DNA from: Clostridium cellulovorans 743B
Lineage (GTDB): Bacteria > Bacillota > Clostridia > Clostridiales > Clostridiaceae
NCBI RefSeq assembly: GCF_000145275.1
Contig: NC_014393.1
Coordinates: forward strand, 4,340,001 to 4,404,000
Direction: 5' to 3'
DNA length: 64,000 nucleotides
The position numbers and the translations under genes are program-made. Positions 43,279-53,558 of the stretch are shown piece by piece (positions within the stretch are counted from its first letter, which is position 1; every line of letters begins with the position of its first letter). Under the pieces are notes generated by a model. It saw nothing but the letters and a program-made list of their open reading frames with translations. It had not been told where the DNA came from and did no database searches.

Positions 43279-46266
43279 CTATTTCACATATGGTAAACTA
43301 CTTATACCTCCAAGTAAATACTTTTTCAAGATAGCAAAATCCACGGCATTTACGGAATTATCCTTATTAAGATCTAAAATTGTATCATATGTACCTGATG
43401 AACTTAGCAGGAACTTTTTAAATAATGCAAAATCTAAAGCATTAACTTTTCCATCTTTGTTTATATCTCCATATAAAACTGTAGGTATATCCTCTGCTAC
43501 TCTTATATAAGTTGTATCTGTTCTAAAGGTCGAAGCAGGTAATCCTTCTTTATTATAAAGATTAGTAACTGGTGAATCAGCCCAGCCAAATCTTACTGCT
43601 GTAGGGTTAGTTACTTTACTTGATGATACCACTACAGTGTCTCCACTGATTACAGCATCCGCTAAATAAAAGACATTATCAGAACCTGCAATAGCAAAGC
43701 CTGTTAATTTACCATCCTTCACTTCTACAGCCGGTGTTAAGCCTTGTTTTAAACCCACCATTAATCCACTACCTATTGAATCAAAACTTATTTTTATAGA
43801 ATTTCCTTCTACCACCATTGATTTATATATAGGTCCAGAATAAATAATATTTTGGTTGTACACTTTTTTCTCAGCACTTAAAGCAGCTCTCAACCCAACA
43901 TCCTGCTTATTGGTTGGATGTATATTCGCCGGATCTCCAACATCTGTGGTAACAACTAAACCTACATTTTTATCACTTAACATAGTCTTTAGCTGAGCCT
44001 CACGAATCTCCGCCAAACCATTCCAATTCTGAACTATATTCGTTTCAGATTGAAGAGTTCCATAAGCTGATATTTGAACAAGTATAAATGGAAGTTCCTT
44101 TATACCAAAGTTTTTACGCCAATCAGAAATAAGAGTAGGTAATAGTTTATTATATGTACTTTCTCCCCAGTTGCTTTCTCCTTGATACCAAAGTACTCCT
44201 TTTAACCCATATGGAACGACTGGCGCAATCATTCCATTATAAAGAACAGTTGGTGAAGATATTATATCTATGTCTGCCGTACCTGTTTTAATTTCATTTG
44301 AGGAATCTACATATTCAGGCATAGTCTGTAGACTTTCATAGCTAGTCCACTCTTCTGCCTTAGTTCCTCCCACAGCAGAAAAGACTACTCCAATTGGTAC
44401 ATTTAAATCCTTATTTAACTTTCTAGCAAAGAAGTATGCTACTGCTGATAAATTACTACTTGTACTAGGTGAACAAACCTTCCATCCTTCAGGATTTTCC
44501 ATAGTTGCAACAGGTGCAGGACTTGTCTTCATAGGTACTGTATAGTAACGTATATTTGGATAATTTGAATTCTGAATTTCATTAGCTGCCTCTGCAGCTT
44601 CTTTTAATGTAAATGCCATATTAGATTGACCTGAACATAGCCATACGTCTCCAAAAAGAACATCAGTGATATTCACAGTTTCAACTCCAGCAACAACAGA
44701 TATATTGTAAGGTTCTCCTGCTGAATGTTTTCCTATGCCTATCTTCCACTTTCCATCGATATCTGAAACTCCAGTGAAAGTTTCTGTACCTATGGTTACA
44801 GTTACATTTGTACCATGTTTAGCCCAACCCCATATAGCATTGTCTATATCCCTTTGAAGTACCATACCACTGCCGAACATCTGATTAACTAAAGGTTTAT
44901 TTTCATAGGCTGGTAATGCAGTATATTTAATTGTTTGTTCAGCTTGCGTATCAATCAAAGATAAACCACGAGCAGTAACTTTTATTTCATAATCCCCAGC
45001 AGTACCTGGTACCCATACACAAGATAGACTGCTAGAATATTTGCTTATCTCTTTCCATTCACCGTCTACCTTTTTAACTTCAAATCTATACTGTGCAGCA
45101 TCATCTGCTACTGCTGTAAAGTTGACAGGTATATCACATGGTTGGGAGCTTGTAGTACTAGTTGATAAATCTACCTTACTAACCTGTTTTCCATCGCCAC
45201 CTATAAAACTTATATAATCAACAGCTATCCAACCCCAGCTTACGCCGATTGAAAATTCGTTTTTTCCAGCCTTTAGTTTTAATGGACCTACTATAACATC
45301 CTTCCACTGATCTGTTTGCTTAAAACTGCAATCTTTTACTTTTGTCTTATTAAGATACACTGGATTACTTTTATCTCCGCCAAAAGTTTTATATCTAATT
45401 ACTACTGCATAAGAGCCACTAATTTGTATATCAGCAGTTACCTTCAAGGTATCTCCAGGAGCATCAAAACCCTGAACATAAGATTCACCTGACGCACTGC
45501 TATCTTTAGTAATATTTAATCCTGTCAGTGTTCCGTTTTCAGCTTCAAGACAAATATTATCTTTTCCTGATTTTGAAGGTATAGCACTTGGATCATATCC
45601 ACCTTTAGATATTGCTATATTATCTAAATATATTGGTCCACAATAAGTTGTAGCAGTTGTAGCAATTTTGATTATAAAAGCCATGAAAGTTTTATCCGAC
45701 AAACTATCAAAAGCTTTCGTTTTTGAACGAGTTACATGCAACTTGTTATAAGCTTTACCACTTATAGTAGTCTGTTCGCCACTATTAAGATCAATTCCAC
45801 TATAATCACTAGTAAATAAATCATCTTGCCATTTCCAACTTGAATCCATTCCTGCTGTACCAATTATCAGTTTCTTGTCAAAATTAGTTGGAACAAATAG
45901 ATCATAGTCAAGAGTATCGTAAGCTGAAAAGTCTTCTCCTGTTGCACCTAAATTCACCATAACACTTGCATCGTCCCAGGTCTTATTTGTAAAATTAGCG
46001 TTAATTTTTAATGCGCCATCATTGCCATCCATTTTTAAATCTTCGCTATACTCTATTGGTGCACTGACATTAGTATCAAAAGCACCTCCATTTGCAGCTG
46101 GATTTACAACATTCCAGCCCATGGTTGTACTATCATCAAAAGTGTACAGCAGCTTCTCATCTTCAGCAGCATAAGTCTTTATAGTTGGTATTGATATCAT
46201 TGTTGTAATAACCGCTGCTGACATAAATAAAGAAACCATTTTTTTGATATTCAGTTTTTTTATCAT
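43279..46266 (-). CDS. Secreted sialate O-acetylesterase-type enzyme with CBM and dockerin
   Basis: 995 aa from the ATG at 46266 (MIKKLNIKKMVSLFMSAAVI), with GGAGGAG upstream. Order: signal peptide (~1-32); a beta-sandwich module (~35-225) like CBMs of mannanases; a CBM35-like module (~240-360, CLEAENGTLTGLNITKDSSA); an Ig-like stretch; a SGNH esterase of the sialate O-acetylesterase type (~465-900) with block I GDVWLCSGQSNM, GVLWYQGESNW and the catalytic His in NIHPTNKQDVG; and a type I dockerin (last ~60), with two calcium loops DINKDGKVNALDF and DLNKDNSVNAVDF. The dockerin marks it as a cellulosome subunit that likely removes acetyl groups from plant polysaccharide. Confidence 0.92.
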   Translation of the reverse strand: MIKKLNIKKMVSLFMSAAVITTMISIPTIKTYAAEDEKLLYTFDDSTTMGWNVVNPAANGGAFDTNVSAPIEYSEDLKMDGNDGALKINANFTNKTWDDASVMVNLGATGEDFSAYDTLDYDLFVPTNFDKKLIIGTAGMDSSWKWQDDLFTSDYSGIDLNSGEQTTISGKAYNKLHVTRSKTKAFDSLSDKTFMAFIIKIATTATTYCGPIYLDNIAISKGGYDPSAIPSKSGKDNICLEAENGTLTGLNITKDSSASGESYVQGFDAPGDTLKVTADIQISGSYAVVIRYKTFGGDKSNPVYLNKTKVKDCSFKQTDQWKDVIVGPLKLKAGKNEFSIGVSWGWIAVDYISFIGGDGKQVSKVDLSTSTTSSQPCDIPVNFTAVADDAAQYRFEVKKVDGEWKEISKYSSSLSCVWVPGTAGDYEIKVTARGLSLIDTQAEQTIKYTALPAYENKPLVNQMFGSGMVLQRDIDNAIWGWAKHGTNVTVTIGTETFTGVSDIDGKWKIGIGKHSAGEPYNISVVAGVETVNITDVLFGDVWLCSGQSNMAFTLKEAAEAANEIQNSNYPNIRYYTVPMKTSPAPVATMENPEGWKVCSPSTSSNLSAVAYFFARKLNKDLNVPIGVVFSAVGGTKAEEWTSYESLQTMPEYVDSSNEIKTGTADIDIISSPTVLYNGMIAPVVPYGLKGVLWYQGESNWGESTYNKLLPTLISDWRKNFGIKELPFILVQISAYGTLQSETNIVQNWNGLAEIREAQLKTMLSDKNVGLVVTTDVGDPANIHPTNKQDVGLRAALSAEKKVYNQNIIYSGPIYKSMVVEGNSIKISFDSIGSGLMVGLKQGLTPAVEVKDGKLTGFAIAGSDNVFYLADAVISGDTVVVSSSKVTNPTAVRFGWADSPVTNLYNKEGLPASTFRTDTTYIRVAEDIPTVLYGDINKDGKVNALDFALFKKFLLSSSGTYDTILDLNKDNSVNAVDFAILKKYLLGGISSLPYVK

Positions 46267-46736
46267 TTTTCTCCTCCACAATATTTTATTTTTTTCATTT
46301 AAATGTAATAATCAAGTTTTAACATATATGTTCCTATCGTTGCAAAAAATTTCCAAGAAATAAAACATAACTACAAATCTAACGATAACTAAGTTATCTC
46401 ACCTATTAACATTATTTACATTACATATGGCTAGATATGGTTAGTTCTATCACCTTTAAATTATCAATCTTAGCATGAAAAATATTAAATATAGGTAAAA
46501 ATTTTACATAAATATCCGGAATACTTCCCAAAACATATGGTAATTTTGAAAATGTTAAGCTGCTTTTTTATGTAATTCTCAAATCTATTTCTTTCATACT
46601 AGATTCATATGTTAATTATATCATTAGCACTTGAATTCGTATAATAGTTATAATATTATACAAAGTATAAGCATTTACTTATAATACTTACAGATTTTCA
46701 TTATTTTTGATAAAAATATTTACGGAGGAATCGTAA
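46267..46736. other. Divergent intergenic region, esterase and LysR gene
   Basis: This is 470 bases of AT-rich DNA between divergent starts. A good rightward promoter is present (TTGAAT 46631-46636, 17-base spacer, TATTAT 46654-46659) for the LysR gene. No terminator, repeat or small gene was found in the rest. A LysR binding site is likely but not identified. Confidence 0.5.
46631..46659 (+). promoter_or_regulatory. SigA-type promoter of the LysR gene
   Basis: TTGAAT, 17-base spacer and TATTAT, about 78 bases ahead of the start. The spacer region contains an ATAATAGTTAT run with the dyad look of a LysR site, which would allow autoregulation. Confidence 0.55.
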
Positions 46737-47699
46737 ATGACATCACAACAAATAGAATATATTCTTGTGTTAGCAGAAGAACGTAATTTTTCCAAAGCTG
46801 CAAAAAGGCTTTTTGTAACACAACCTTCTCTTAGTCAATTTATTAGGAACTTAGAATACCAATTGAAAACGGTTTTATTTGATCGGAGCACTTCACCTCT
46901 AAAATTAACACCTGCTGGTGAAGCCTTTGTGAAAGCTGCTCGTAAAATACAAGCTATAGAGAATGAGCTGAATTATGAACTAGCAGACTTAAGTGATTTA
47001 CAAGTAGGAGAACTAACAATCGGCACTTCTCCTTTTCGTGCATCATTCCTTCTCACTAAAAGTATCGCTGCATTTCATAAAAAATACCCAAGAATTAAAT
47101 TAAATATAATTACTGATTCTATCAATGCACTAAGTAATTCACTACTTGAAGGCAATATAGATATTTGCATTGATACAAATATCTTTGATCCTAAGATATT
47201 TCAAGTTGAAATACTCTCAGACGAAACTTATTATTTAGCAGTTCCCAAAGGACATCCTTTTAATTTAGAGAGAGAAAATTTACAACTTACTCCTGAAGAT
47301 ATTACTTATGATTCAGATTACTACTACCAGGTAGATGCTTTGGATTTATCCCTCTGCGAAAATCACCCATTCATCATAGTTGAACCTGGTCAAAGTCCAC
47401 ATAATGTTTTTATAGAGATTTTTAAGGAAAGTAACATTAACCCAAATATTATTCTATATTCAAGCCAAATAGAAACAGCTTTTCATTGGGTTTTATCAGG
47501 AATCGCTTTTACTTTTATACCTGACACTTTAATACGTTTTGGCAATTATGCTGATCATCCCGTTTATTATAAATTAAATAATGAACATGCAACTAATGAA
47601 ATTGTCTTTGCATCAAAAAAGAACCGTTATCTATCAAAAGCAGCACATGAATATATTGTACTTCTGAAGAAACTAATTGGACAAGGTACCTGGCTATAA
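46737..47699 (+). CDS. LysR-family transcriptional regulator
   Basis: 320 aa, ATG at 46737 with GGAGGAATC upstream. Residues 1-60 are the LysR HTH (MTSQQIEYILVLAEERNFSK, AAKRLFVTQPSLSQFIRNLE). The remainder is the two-lobed periplasmic-binding-type effector domain (LQVGELTIGTSPFRASFLLT). It ends within the 3' end of the leftward SGNH hydrolase gene (six-base overlap) and is divergent from the dockerin esterase. Control of that esterase or of the hydrolase is possible, but the effector is unknown. Confidence 0.92.
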   Translation: MTSQQIEYILVLAEERNFSKAAKRLFVTQPSLSQFIRNLEYQLKTVLFDRSTSPLKLTPAGEAFVKAARKIQAIENELNYELADLSDLQVGELTIGTSPFRASFLLTKSIAAFHKKYPRIKLNIITDSINALSNSLLEGNIDICIDTNIFDPKIFQVEILSDETYYLAVPKGHPFNLERENLQLTPEDITYDSDYYYQVDALDLSLCENHPFIIVEPGQSPHNVFIEIFKESNINPNIILYSSQIETAFHWVLSGIAFTFIPDTLIRFGNYADHPVYYKLNNEHATNEIVFASKKNRYLSKAAHEYIVLLKKLIGQGTWL

Positions 47700-48800
47700 A
47701 CTACAATATCCAAATCCTAAGATTGTAAATTCTTTCTCCGCATCACACTCGGGTACTTTTATCTCAATAGTATGTATCTCTGCATCCTGTTCATCAAATA
47801 CAAGCTTTGTCACTGGATTATCCCAACCCATACTATTGTACCCATTTAACAAAAGTTTCATCTTTCCGTCCACATATACTTCTACGGTACCTGTCTTAAT
47901 ATTACTACTTTCTTTATAAACTACAAATAGACTTCTACATTGAAGGTTAAACAAGAAACTTTCCATCGAAGCTCCTGCCTTACGTACCCAACCATTTTTC
48001 ATTGCTGCAATTGTTTCTGTAGCTTTAAAGCCTCCAGTGGTATCTAAATTTGCATTTAAAGAATCAAGCATAACCATACTTTGAAACTGTAGTCCATAGA
48101 AAGCTTTTTCTGACAGCTTGTAGCCTGTATCCTTTGCTTTTTTATAAGCTGTTTCAAAATAGTGATTGATCATTTCTGTAATAAGGCTATGTCCCTGGTT
48201 GTTAGGATGCCCTAGATCATCAGAATAATCCTTCCAAGTAATCTGATTAGCATTTATTTCTGGTATGATTCCTTCTTTAATGCTGATCATCGGTAAATCA
48301 TAATGAATTCCTATCTGCTTCATCTGCCCCTGACAGGTGTAACCTACTTCAGATACAGCAAATAATAGTATAACTATAGGTTTTGTCTTACTTGTTAACA
48401 TTTTCGCAACCAATGCTTCAAAAGTTGCTCTACATAAATTATTCTTTGTATCATTAACAGCAAACTCAACAAATATAATGTCAGGTTCATATTCTAGTAC
48501 ATCTCTATCTGCACGGATTAGTCCCAATACAGAATCTGTGCCTGAAACTCCTGCATTTACATATTTTACATTATTTCCTACACCAAAATTTTTTGAAAAA
48601 TAATTATATGATTTTATGGTAAAACATTCTTTCTCCTCAACCATAATTCCCTCAGTAATAGAAGCACCCAAATAGACTATAGTTACTTTTTCTCCTCTCA
48701 TAGCCTTTTCCATTACAGTTTTAATACGATAATTATTACCTACATTAATCAAGGAATTTTCTGCTATTCTCTTTATAAGATCTTTATCATTAATCGCCAT
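47694..48800 (-). CDS. SGNH/GDSL hydrolase
   Basis: 368 aa from the ATG at 48800 (MAINDKDLIKRIAENS), with AGGTG at -6; an upstream TTG is rejected. Block I with the nucleophile reads KVTIVYLGASITEG, block III IIFVEFAVNDTKNN, and block V YSDDLGHPNNQGHSLI, so a Ser-Asp-His set is present. There is no signal peptide, so it is cytoplasmic. Such two-domain SGNH proteins with a C-terminal beta-sandwich (LLNGYNSMGWDNPVTKLVF) occur in polysaccharide deacetylation. The gene is convergent with the LysR gene and read from the same direction as the methyltransferase to its right. Confidence 0.8.
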   Translation of the reverse strand: MAINDKDLIKRIAENSLINVGNNYRIKTVMEKAMRGEKVTIVYLGASITEGIMVEEKECFTIKSYNYFSKNFGVGNNVKYVNAGVSGTDSVLGLIRADRDVLEYEPDIIFVEFAVNDTKNNLCRATFEALVAKMLTSKTKPIVILLFAVSEVGYTCQGQMKQIGIHYDLPMISIKEGIIPEINANQITWKDYSDDLGHPNNQGHSLITEMINHYFETAYKKAKDTGYKLSEKAFYGLQFQSMVMLDSLNANLDTTGGFKATETIAAMKNGWVRKAGASMESFLFNLQCRSLFVVYKESSNIKTGTVEVYVDGKMKLLLNGYNSMGWDNPVTKLVFDEQDAEIHTIEIKVPECDAEKEFTILGFGYCSL

Positions 48801-48840
48801 ACTTTCACCTATCAAACTTTAATATATTATTATACGGTAT

Positions 48841-49677
48841 TTATTTATCACCAAAAGCATAAAGAATACTTGCTTCAAATGGAATACCTTTTGAATCTGT
48901 ATTTTCTACTAACTTTTTTGAGACTTCTTCTTTAAATTGATTATACACTTCATCTCCTAAGTTTTTTATAAGTTCGAAAGCAGCTCTCCCTGCATGTGAC
49001 CATTGTTCTTGCCACCATTCATCCTCATTTTTATAATAGAATGTTTTATGTTCTTCAATAACTTGAATCTTACGAAAACCTACATCACTTAGCATTTTTC
49101 TTAATGATTCATCAGTACCAAATTCTCCCCTTTCTTTATTCATGTTATAAGGTACGCACACATCTCTTAGATATTTTGCTACAATATTCATAAAAAAAGG
49201 TGTTGTATCTTTCCTTTTCCAGGTTGATAACCCTAGCCTACCATTAGGTTTAAGAACTCTATTCATCTCCCTTAACGCATCAGTGTATTTTGTAAAAAAT
49301 TGAATTGAAAGACCACATAAAACATAATCAAAACTATTATCATCAAATTCAAGGCTTTCAGCATCCATTTGAAGTAGCTGAACATTATTATAACCCTCAT
49401 ATCTAATTTCTTTTTTTGTTTCAACAATCATTTCTTTAGAAAAATCTATACCTGTGACAAATCCTAATTGTCCAATTATCTCTACAACTGGAAATAATGA
49501 AGCCCCCCTTCCTGTTGCAACATCTAAAACTTTCATTTTAGGTTGTAAATTCGATAACTCCACCAACCGTTTCCCAAAATACTGAAAGTATTTCGGTCCT
49601 TTACTCCCAAAAGCAGAAGCTGCTCTATCAAAAACACTACAAAGAAACTCATCTCTATTTTTATATACCTTATTCAT
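48841..49677 (-). CDS. Class I SAM-dependent methyltransferase
   Basis: 278 aa from the ATG at 49677 (MNKVYKNRDEFLCSVFDRAA), with GGAGG five bases upstream. Earlier in-frame starts lack a ribosome site. The Rossmann motif I is MKVLDVATGRGASLFPVVEI. Motif II (GIDFSKEMIVETKKEI) and the motif near FDDNSFDYVLCGLSIQFF follow, as in the Methyltransf_11/UbiE group. The substrate is not known. It lies 40 bases upstream of the SGNH gene in the same direction, so the two may be co-transcribed. Confidence 0.85.
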   Translation of the reverse strand: MNKVYKNRDEFLCSVFDRAASAFGSKGPKYFQYFGKRLVELSNLQPKMKVLDVATGRGASLFPVVEIIGQLGFVTGIDFSKEMIVETKKEIRYEGYNNVQLLQMDAESLEFDDNSFDYVLCGLSIQFFTKYTDALREMNRVLKPNGRLGLSTWKRKDTTPFFMNIVAKYLRDVCVPYNMNKERGEFGTDESLRKMLSDVGFRKIQVIEEHKTFYYKNEDEWWQEQWSHAGRAAFELIKNLGDEVYNQFKEEVSKKLVENTDSKGIPFEASILYAFGDK

Positions 49678-50105
49678 ATATATCCTCCACATGTAATTTA
49701 TGATTCTTCTAATCAAGAGTTCTTAGAAAGCAAGTATTTAGTAAAAAGTATGTACTATTCTTATCCGGATATTATTCATATTATCATCTCATTGTTAATA
49801 ATCATAACTATGAAATTTGTCATAATTTTCCCTGTAAAGGCGTATATAAAAAATAAGAAGTTGATTCCTATTCAAATATAAAATACCTCATTTTTTTAAT
49901 AATACATACTATTTGCATTACCATAAATAAAATGCTAAAATGCAAATATAATTGATGGAATTCTTCTAGTTTTTATACTTACTAATGAAGTAACAACTTT
50001 ATCTTTATGCAAAACAAACTCCCTCAAACCTATACGTCTAAAGGAGTTTAAACCATATTCAATTTAAAATCAAAATCTCACAATATCAAAATAAATTCAT
50101 TCATT
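49678..50105. other. Intergenic stretch with a weak hairpin
   Basis: About 430 AT-rich bases. AAACTCC (50016-50022) pairs with GGAGTTT (50043-50049) about 60 bases past the stop of the small membrane gene and could be its terminator. No gene was found in the rest. Confidence 0.45.
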
Positions 50106-50330
50106 TTATCTATTTATCTTACGTTTTTTTATAGAAATTTTATGAATTATCATCACTATAACAAGTGCTAAAATCCCTATAATACATAAAATACTGTAAA
50201 GAACAAAATGTCCTAGACTTTCAAGTGCCACTAAACCGGTTTTAGATGAGTTGTTTTCTATAACAGCTTTTAAAAAGAAGAAAACTATCCATATTGAGTC
50301 AAGTACATAAAAAATCCTATATTTTCTCAT
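50106..50330 (-). CDS. Small two-helix membrane protein
   Basis: 74 aa from the ATG at 50330 (MRKYRIFYVLDSIWIVFFFL), behind GGAGG. Two hydrophobic segments (~7-22 and ~45-66, FVLYSILCIIGILALVIVMI) are followed by a basic tail (KISIKKRKINR), giving a hairpin in the membrane with the tail inside. No family was recognised. It begins 46 bases past the stop of the lipase gene in the same direction and may share its transcript, but there is no evidence of a joint function. Confidence 0.65.
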   Translation of the reverse strand: MRKYRIFYVLDSIWIVFFFLKAVIENNSSKTGLVALESLGHFVLYSILCIIGILALVIVMIIHKISIKKRKINR

Positions 50331-50376
50331 ATCAGCTACCTCCATTTCAGTTTTGTTGTAAAAATACCATTATTCA

Positions 50377-53175
50377 CTAAAATGAACTTGCATAAACATG
50401 CTTCGATAGCAAATAATATGATTCTGGATAATGTGGATGTGCAAGTCCTCCTAACCCTGATCTAATAATAGCAGTTTTAGCAGACTCGTATCTATCAGCT
50501 ATATTGAGTTCAACTGCAAACCTTGTAGCGCTAATACTATTTCCCATAAATGCTGCTAATACCTGCATAAAATATTCTGGTTGTTGACAGACTTCAAAAT
50601 CCCATCCAATAAACAAGGTACCAGTATATCTAGTAATTTTACAGTAAGGTAATGCATTGGCAGGTATTTTTGCTATAGCCTCTTCTCTGCTGTTTTTAGA
50701 TGTTCCATAATTTCTAATAGTAATATTGTCCAAAGAGTCATCACCATGACAGTCACAAGTGTATAAGTAGCACTGATTTCGATTATTTACAATAGCACTT
50801 AATGCTTCCAATGTATCGTTCATGCCTATTGCATCATTATTATAATCTATTACACCAAATTCATTTGTGCATTTAGTTAAACTTTCCCATTCACTTTCGT
50901 AATTATCTGCTATGCTTATACTAACGGATTTTCCGTAGTGTTTGAACCCCCAAGGAGCCATTGGCAAATATGGAACAAAATCATCTGTATTTAAAATGTT
51001 ATAAATCCCAACATAATTGCTAGCATTAGAAGCCGTTGTAGTATTAGGAGCAGCAAAAGTATATGCATACACATATTTTGACTTATCAATTAAGCGTGCA
51101 CCAATAATATTAGCTATTCCAGCACCTCGTGAGTGTCCCATTACCCAATATACACCTTGAACTGACGTATCTATGTATCCTAGAGATTCATATTGCTGCA
51201 AACATCTCAATATTCTTGTGGCTGCTACATCAAAGCCTTTGTGATTATTTACTACCATCCAATCTGCGTACCTATAGTATTGATCTGTAGTTCCTACATC
51301 AAAATTACTTGACCACTCTTTAATGGTTCCATTTGTACCTCTTACCACTATAGCAATTATTTCTTTTGTTTGCCCAGAATATGAAACCTTTCTATGCCCT
51401 ATGTAAGCTTCAGATACATCTGAGTCACTATAGGTACTAGTAAAATCATAACAAGTTACATCATACATACCGTTACTCTCCATAAATTCTTTCATATTCA
51501 TGCCAGAGTATGTACTACCGTGGTATATAATTGATGAGTATAATGAAGATATTGTTCCAATATCAGTGTTATAGGAGGTATTACTGCTAAAGAAATCTCT
51601 ATAGTCCATTATATATGAAACATTGGAATTAGCATAATCTGTACTCAACATTCCAGAAAACGAATTACTTCCTGGATTTGGATCATTCGAATCATCTCTT
51701 CCATCATAATCACTATCAGCCACGGTTGGATTTGATACAGCTTGATATACGGCAACGGTTGTTTTTCCCGTGTACTGATCTTCTGAAATTCCTTCTTTCT
51801 TAAGTAACGTATTAACAAAAGGTTTTAAATCTTTTACTGTTTTTTTCCCAAGTTCCTTATAGTCACTAACCCCATCTCCATCTGAGTCTATGTTGCTTGC
51901 TTCAGAAACTTTATCATCTAACTTAACATATTGATAATCATTTAGTAAAACCATAGTTTTATCATTTTCTGATCGAACTACTATATTTGTATTCAATTTT
52001 TCAGCTAGTGATGAATGAGTTTTTTCATAACTGTTTTTCCCAGACATCGTATCTATACCCATGCCATTTAAAAAACTCCCAATATCAAGGACAAAATAAA
52101 TACCTTCCCCGGATATATTGGCTTTCAAAGTTCTATTACTCCTATCATTATTTGTTTCCAAAGGAATGAACTCATCATTTTTGAATTGACAGATAGTAAG
52201 TTTATCCGTGGCTGATTCATCATGAGAATTCAAAAAGTTTCTGTAATCAAATCTTAGAAGTAATTGATCCCCTTCATTTAACAAAGTTTTTACTTGAATT
52301 GGCTCACTTATAACAGCAGGATTTTTACCCAATACATCATTATTGTATTTATCCAAGAACACATTCTCGTCTATTACTCTAGATGTAGCACCTGACAAGA
52401 AAGGAACAAATAAATTGCTACTGTTTTTTAAAGAATCTGCAATTCGCTTATCACTTAAATTTTGTTGTACTCTCCTTTTACTATCATGAGTAACTTCATC
52501 AGAAGAAGCTTTACATGGATTTAAATTTAACAATATTTCATCTTTATCTGTTAATGAATCTCCATCAGTGTCTTCTAACAATGGCGAAGTTTGATTTACT
52601 TTTAATTCTTCTCCGTCTAATAATTTATCTCCATCAGTATCTTTTTCAGAGCAATCTGTACCAATATTTTTCTCTTCTAGATTGCTTAATCCATCATGAT
52701 CAGCATCCTCTAATCCATCCTCAATACTATTCCCATCTGTATCTTTACTTAATGGGTTCAATTTTAATATGATTTCTATGTAGTCGCTCAAACCATCTTC
52801 ATCAGTATCATCCCTTTGCACATCTGTTCCAAAATATTTTTCAAGTGAATCTTCAAGCCCATCTTTATCTGAATCTTTTTTTTCATCAACAGTGCTTGAA
52901 TGTTCACCAACCTTAATTAATTTATACTTTTCAGGTGCTGATTCTAAATTTCCTTGATTCCTCCTATTCCTAAGTGATAATATCTCATATTGTTTCGGTG
53001 TCATTGGTTTTTTAAAGTCTAAATTTTCTTTTCCACTATCAGAGAAAATTCTCTCTTGTAAATTTTTCTTTTTTCCTACTGCTTGTACCGATTGAAGGTT
53101 AATTGATGTACTTACCAAAAGCATAGCCATCATTAAAGCAACCTTCTGTTTAATACTTCCTTCTTTACGATTCAT
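50377..53175 (-). CDS. Secreted class 3 lipase with calcium-binding repeats
   Basis: 932 aa from the ATG at 53175 (MNRKEGSIKQKVALMMAMLL), with AGGGTGG upstream. Order: signal peptide (~1-32); about 130 residues of thrombospondin-3-like calcium repeats (~100-225), e.g. DSDKDGLEDSLEKYFGTD and DTDEDGLSDYIEI; a middle beta-rich region with two more calcium loops (IDSDGDGVSDYKELG, DSDYDGRDDSNDPNPG); and a C-terminal alpha/beta hydrolase (~580-870) with the nucleophile elbow GHSRGAGIANIIGARLI and a later Asp (NILNTDDFVPYLP) and His (FKHYG). The core is that of class 3 (Mbeg1-like) lipases. It is a secreted, calcium-stabilised esterase of unknown substrate. Confidence 0.85.
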   Translation of the reverse strand: MNRKEGSIKQKVALMMAMLLVSTSINLQSVQAVGKKKNLQERIFSDSGKENLDFKKPMTPKQYEILSLRNRRNQGNLESAPEKYKLIKVGEHSSTVDEKKDSDKDGLEDSLEKYFGTDVQRDDTDEDGLSDYIEIILKLNPLSKDTDGNSIEDGLEDADHDGLSNLEEKNIGTDCSEKDTDGDKLLDGEELKVNQTSPLLEDTDGDSLTDKDEILLNLNPCKASSDEVTHDSKRRVQQNLSDKRIADSLKNSSNLFVPFLSGATSRVIDENVFLDKYNNDVLGKNPAVISEPIQVKTLLNEGDQLLLRFDYRNFLNSHDESATDKLTICQFKNDEFIPLETNNDRSNRTLKANISGEGIYFVLDIGSFLNGMGIDTMSGKNSYEKTHSSLAEKLNTNIVVRSENDKTMVLLNDYQYVKLDDKVSEASNIDSDGDGVSDYKELGKKTVKDLKPFVNTLLKKEGISEDQYTGKTTVAVYQAVSNPTVADSDYDGRDDSNDPNPGSNSFSGMLSTDYANSNVSYIMDYRDFFSSNTSYNTDIGTISSLYSSIIYHGSTYSGMNMKEFMESNGMYDVTCYDFTSTYSDSDVSEAYIGHRKVSYSGQTKEIIAIVVRGTNGTIKEWSSNFDVGTTDQYYRYADWMVVNNHKGFDVAATRILRCLQQYESLGYIDTSVQGVYWVMGHSRGAGIANIIGARLIDKSKYVYAYTFAAPNTTTASNASNYVGIYNILNTDDFVPYLPMAPWGFKHYGKSVSISIADNYESEWESLTKCTNEFGVIDYNNDAIGMNDTLEALSAIVNNRNQCYLYTCDCHGDDSLDNITIRNYGTSKNSREEAIAKIPANALPYCKITRYTGTLFIGWDFEVCQQPEYFMQVLAAFMGNSISATRFAVELNIADRYESAKTAIIRSGLGGLAHPHYPESYYLLSKHVYASSF

Positions 53176-53491
53176 AAATTCCACCCTTTTCACATTTATT
53201 TACATAATTTCTCATGTACTTGTATAATATCGCATTATTTTCCATAACTCAATAATACTTTTCTTTCACTTATAACTTTTATGTTAATTTAATGTTAATT
53301 TTTAAATTAACATTATCCAAAAATATACAAGACTTATCATTAGATTTTTACTATTAGCAATAGTCCTACATATCAATTACATTTTATTATTTTTTGTAAA
53401 ATATGTGGTATCCATTAATATTTCTACATTAAACACTTATACCGTTTATGAAACCAATGTAAATTTTTAATCGAAACATATATAATTAAAA

Positions 53492-53529
53492 AAGAGCCAC
53501 TGTTTCTTCCTATAGAAACACTAGCTCTT
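53492..53529 (-). terminator. Terminator-like hairpin past the gene remnant
   Basis: AAGAGC (53492-53497) with inner CTGTTTC and, on the other side, GAAACA and GCTCTT (53524-53529) form an interrupted stem. Read leftward it runs into TTTTTTAATT. It lies 30 bases past the remnant that ends at 53559 and was probably its terminator. The region 53176-53491 shows nothing else. Confidence 0.6.
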
Positions 53530-53558
53530 GTCATTATTATAATTTTCTTTATCGTTGA

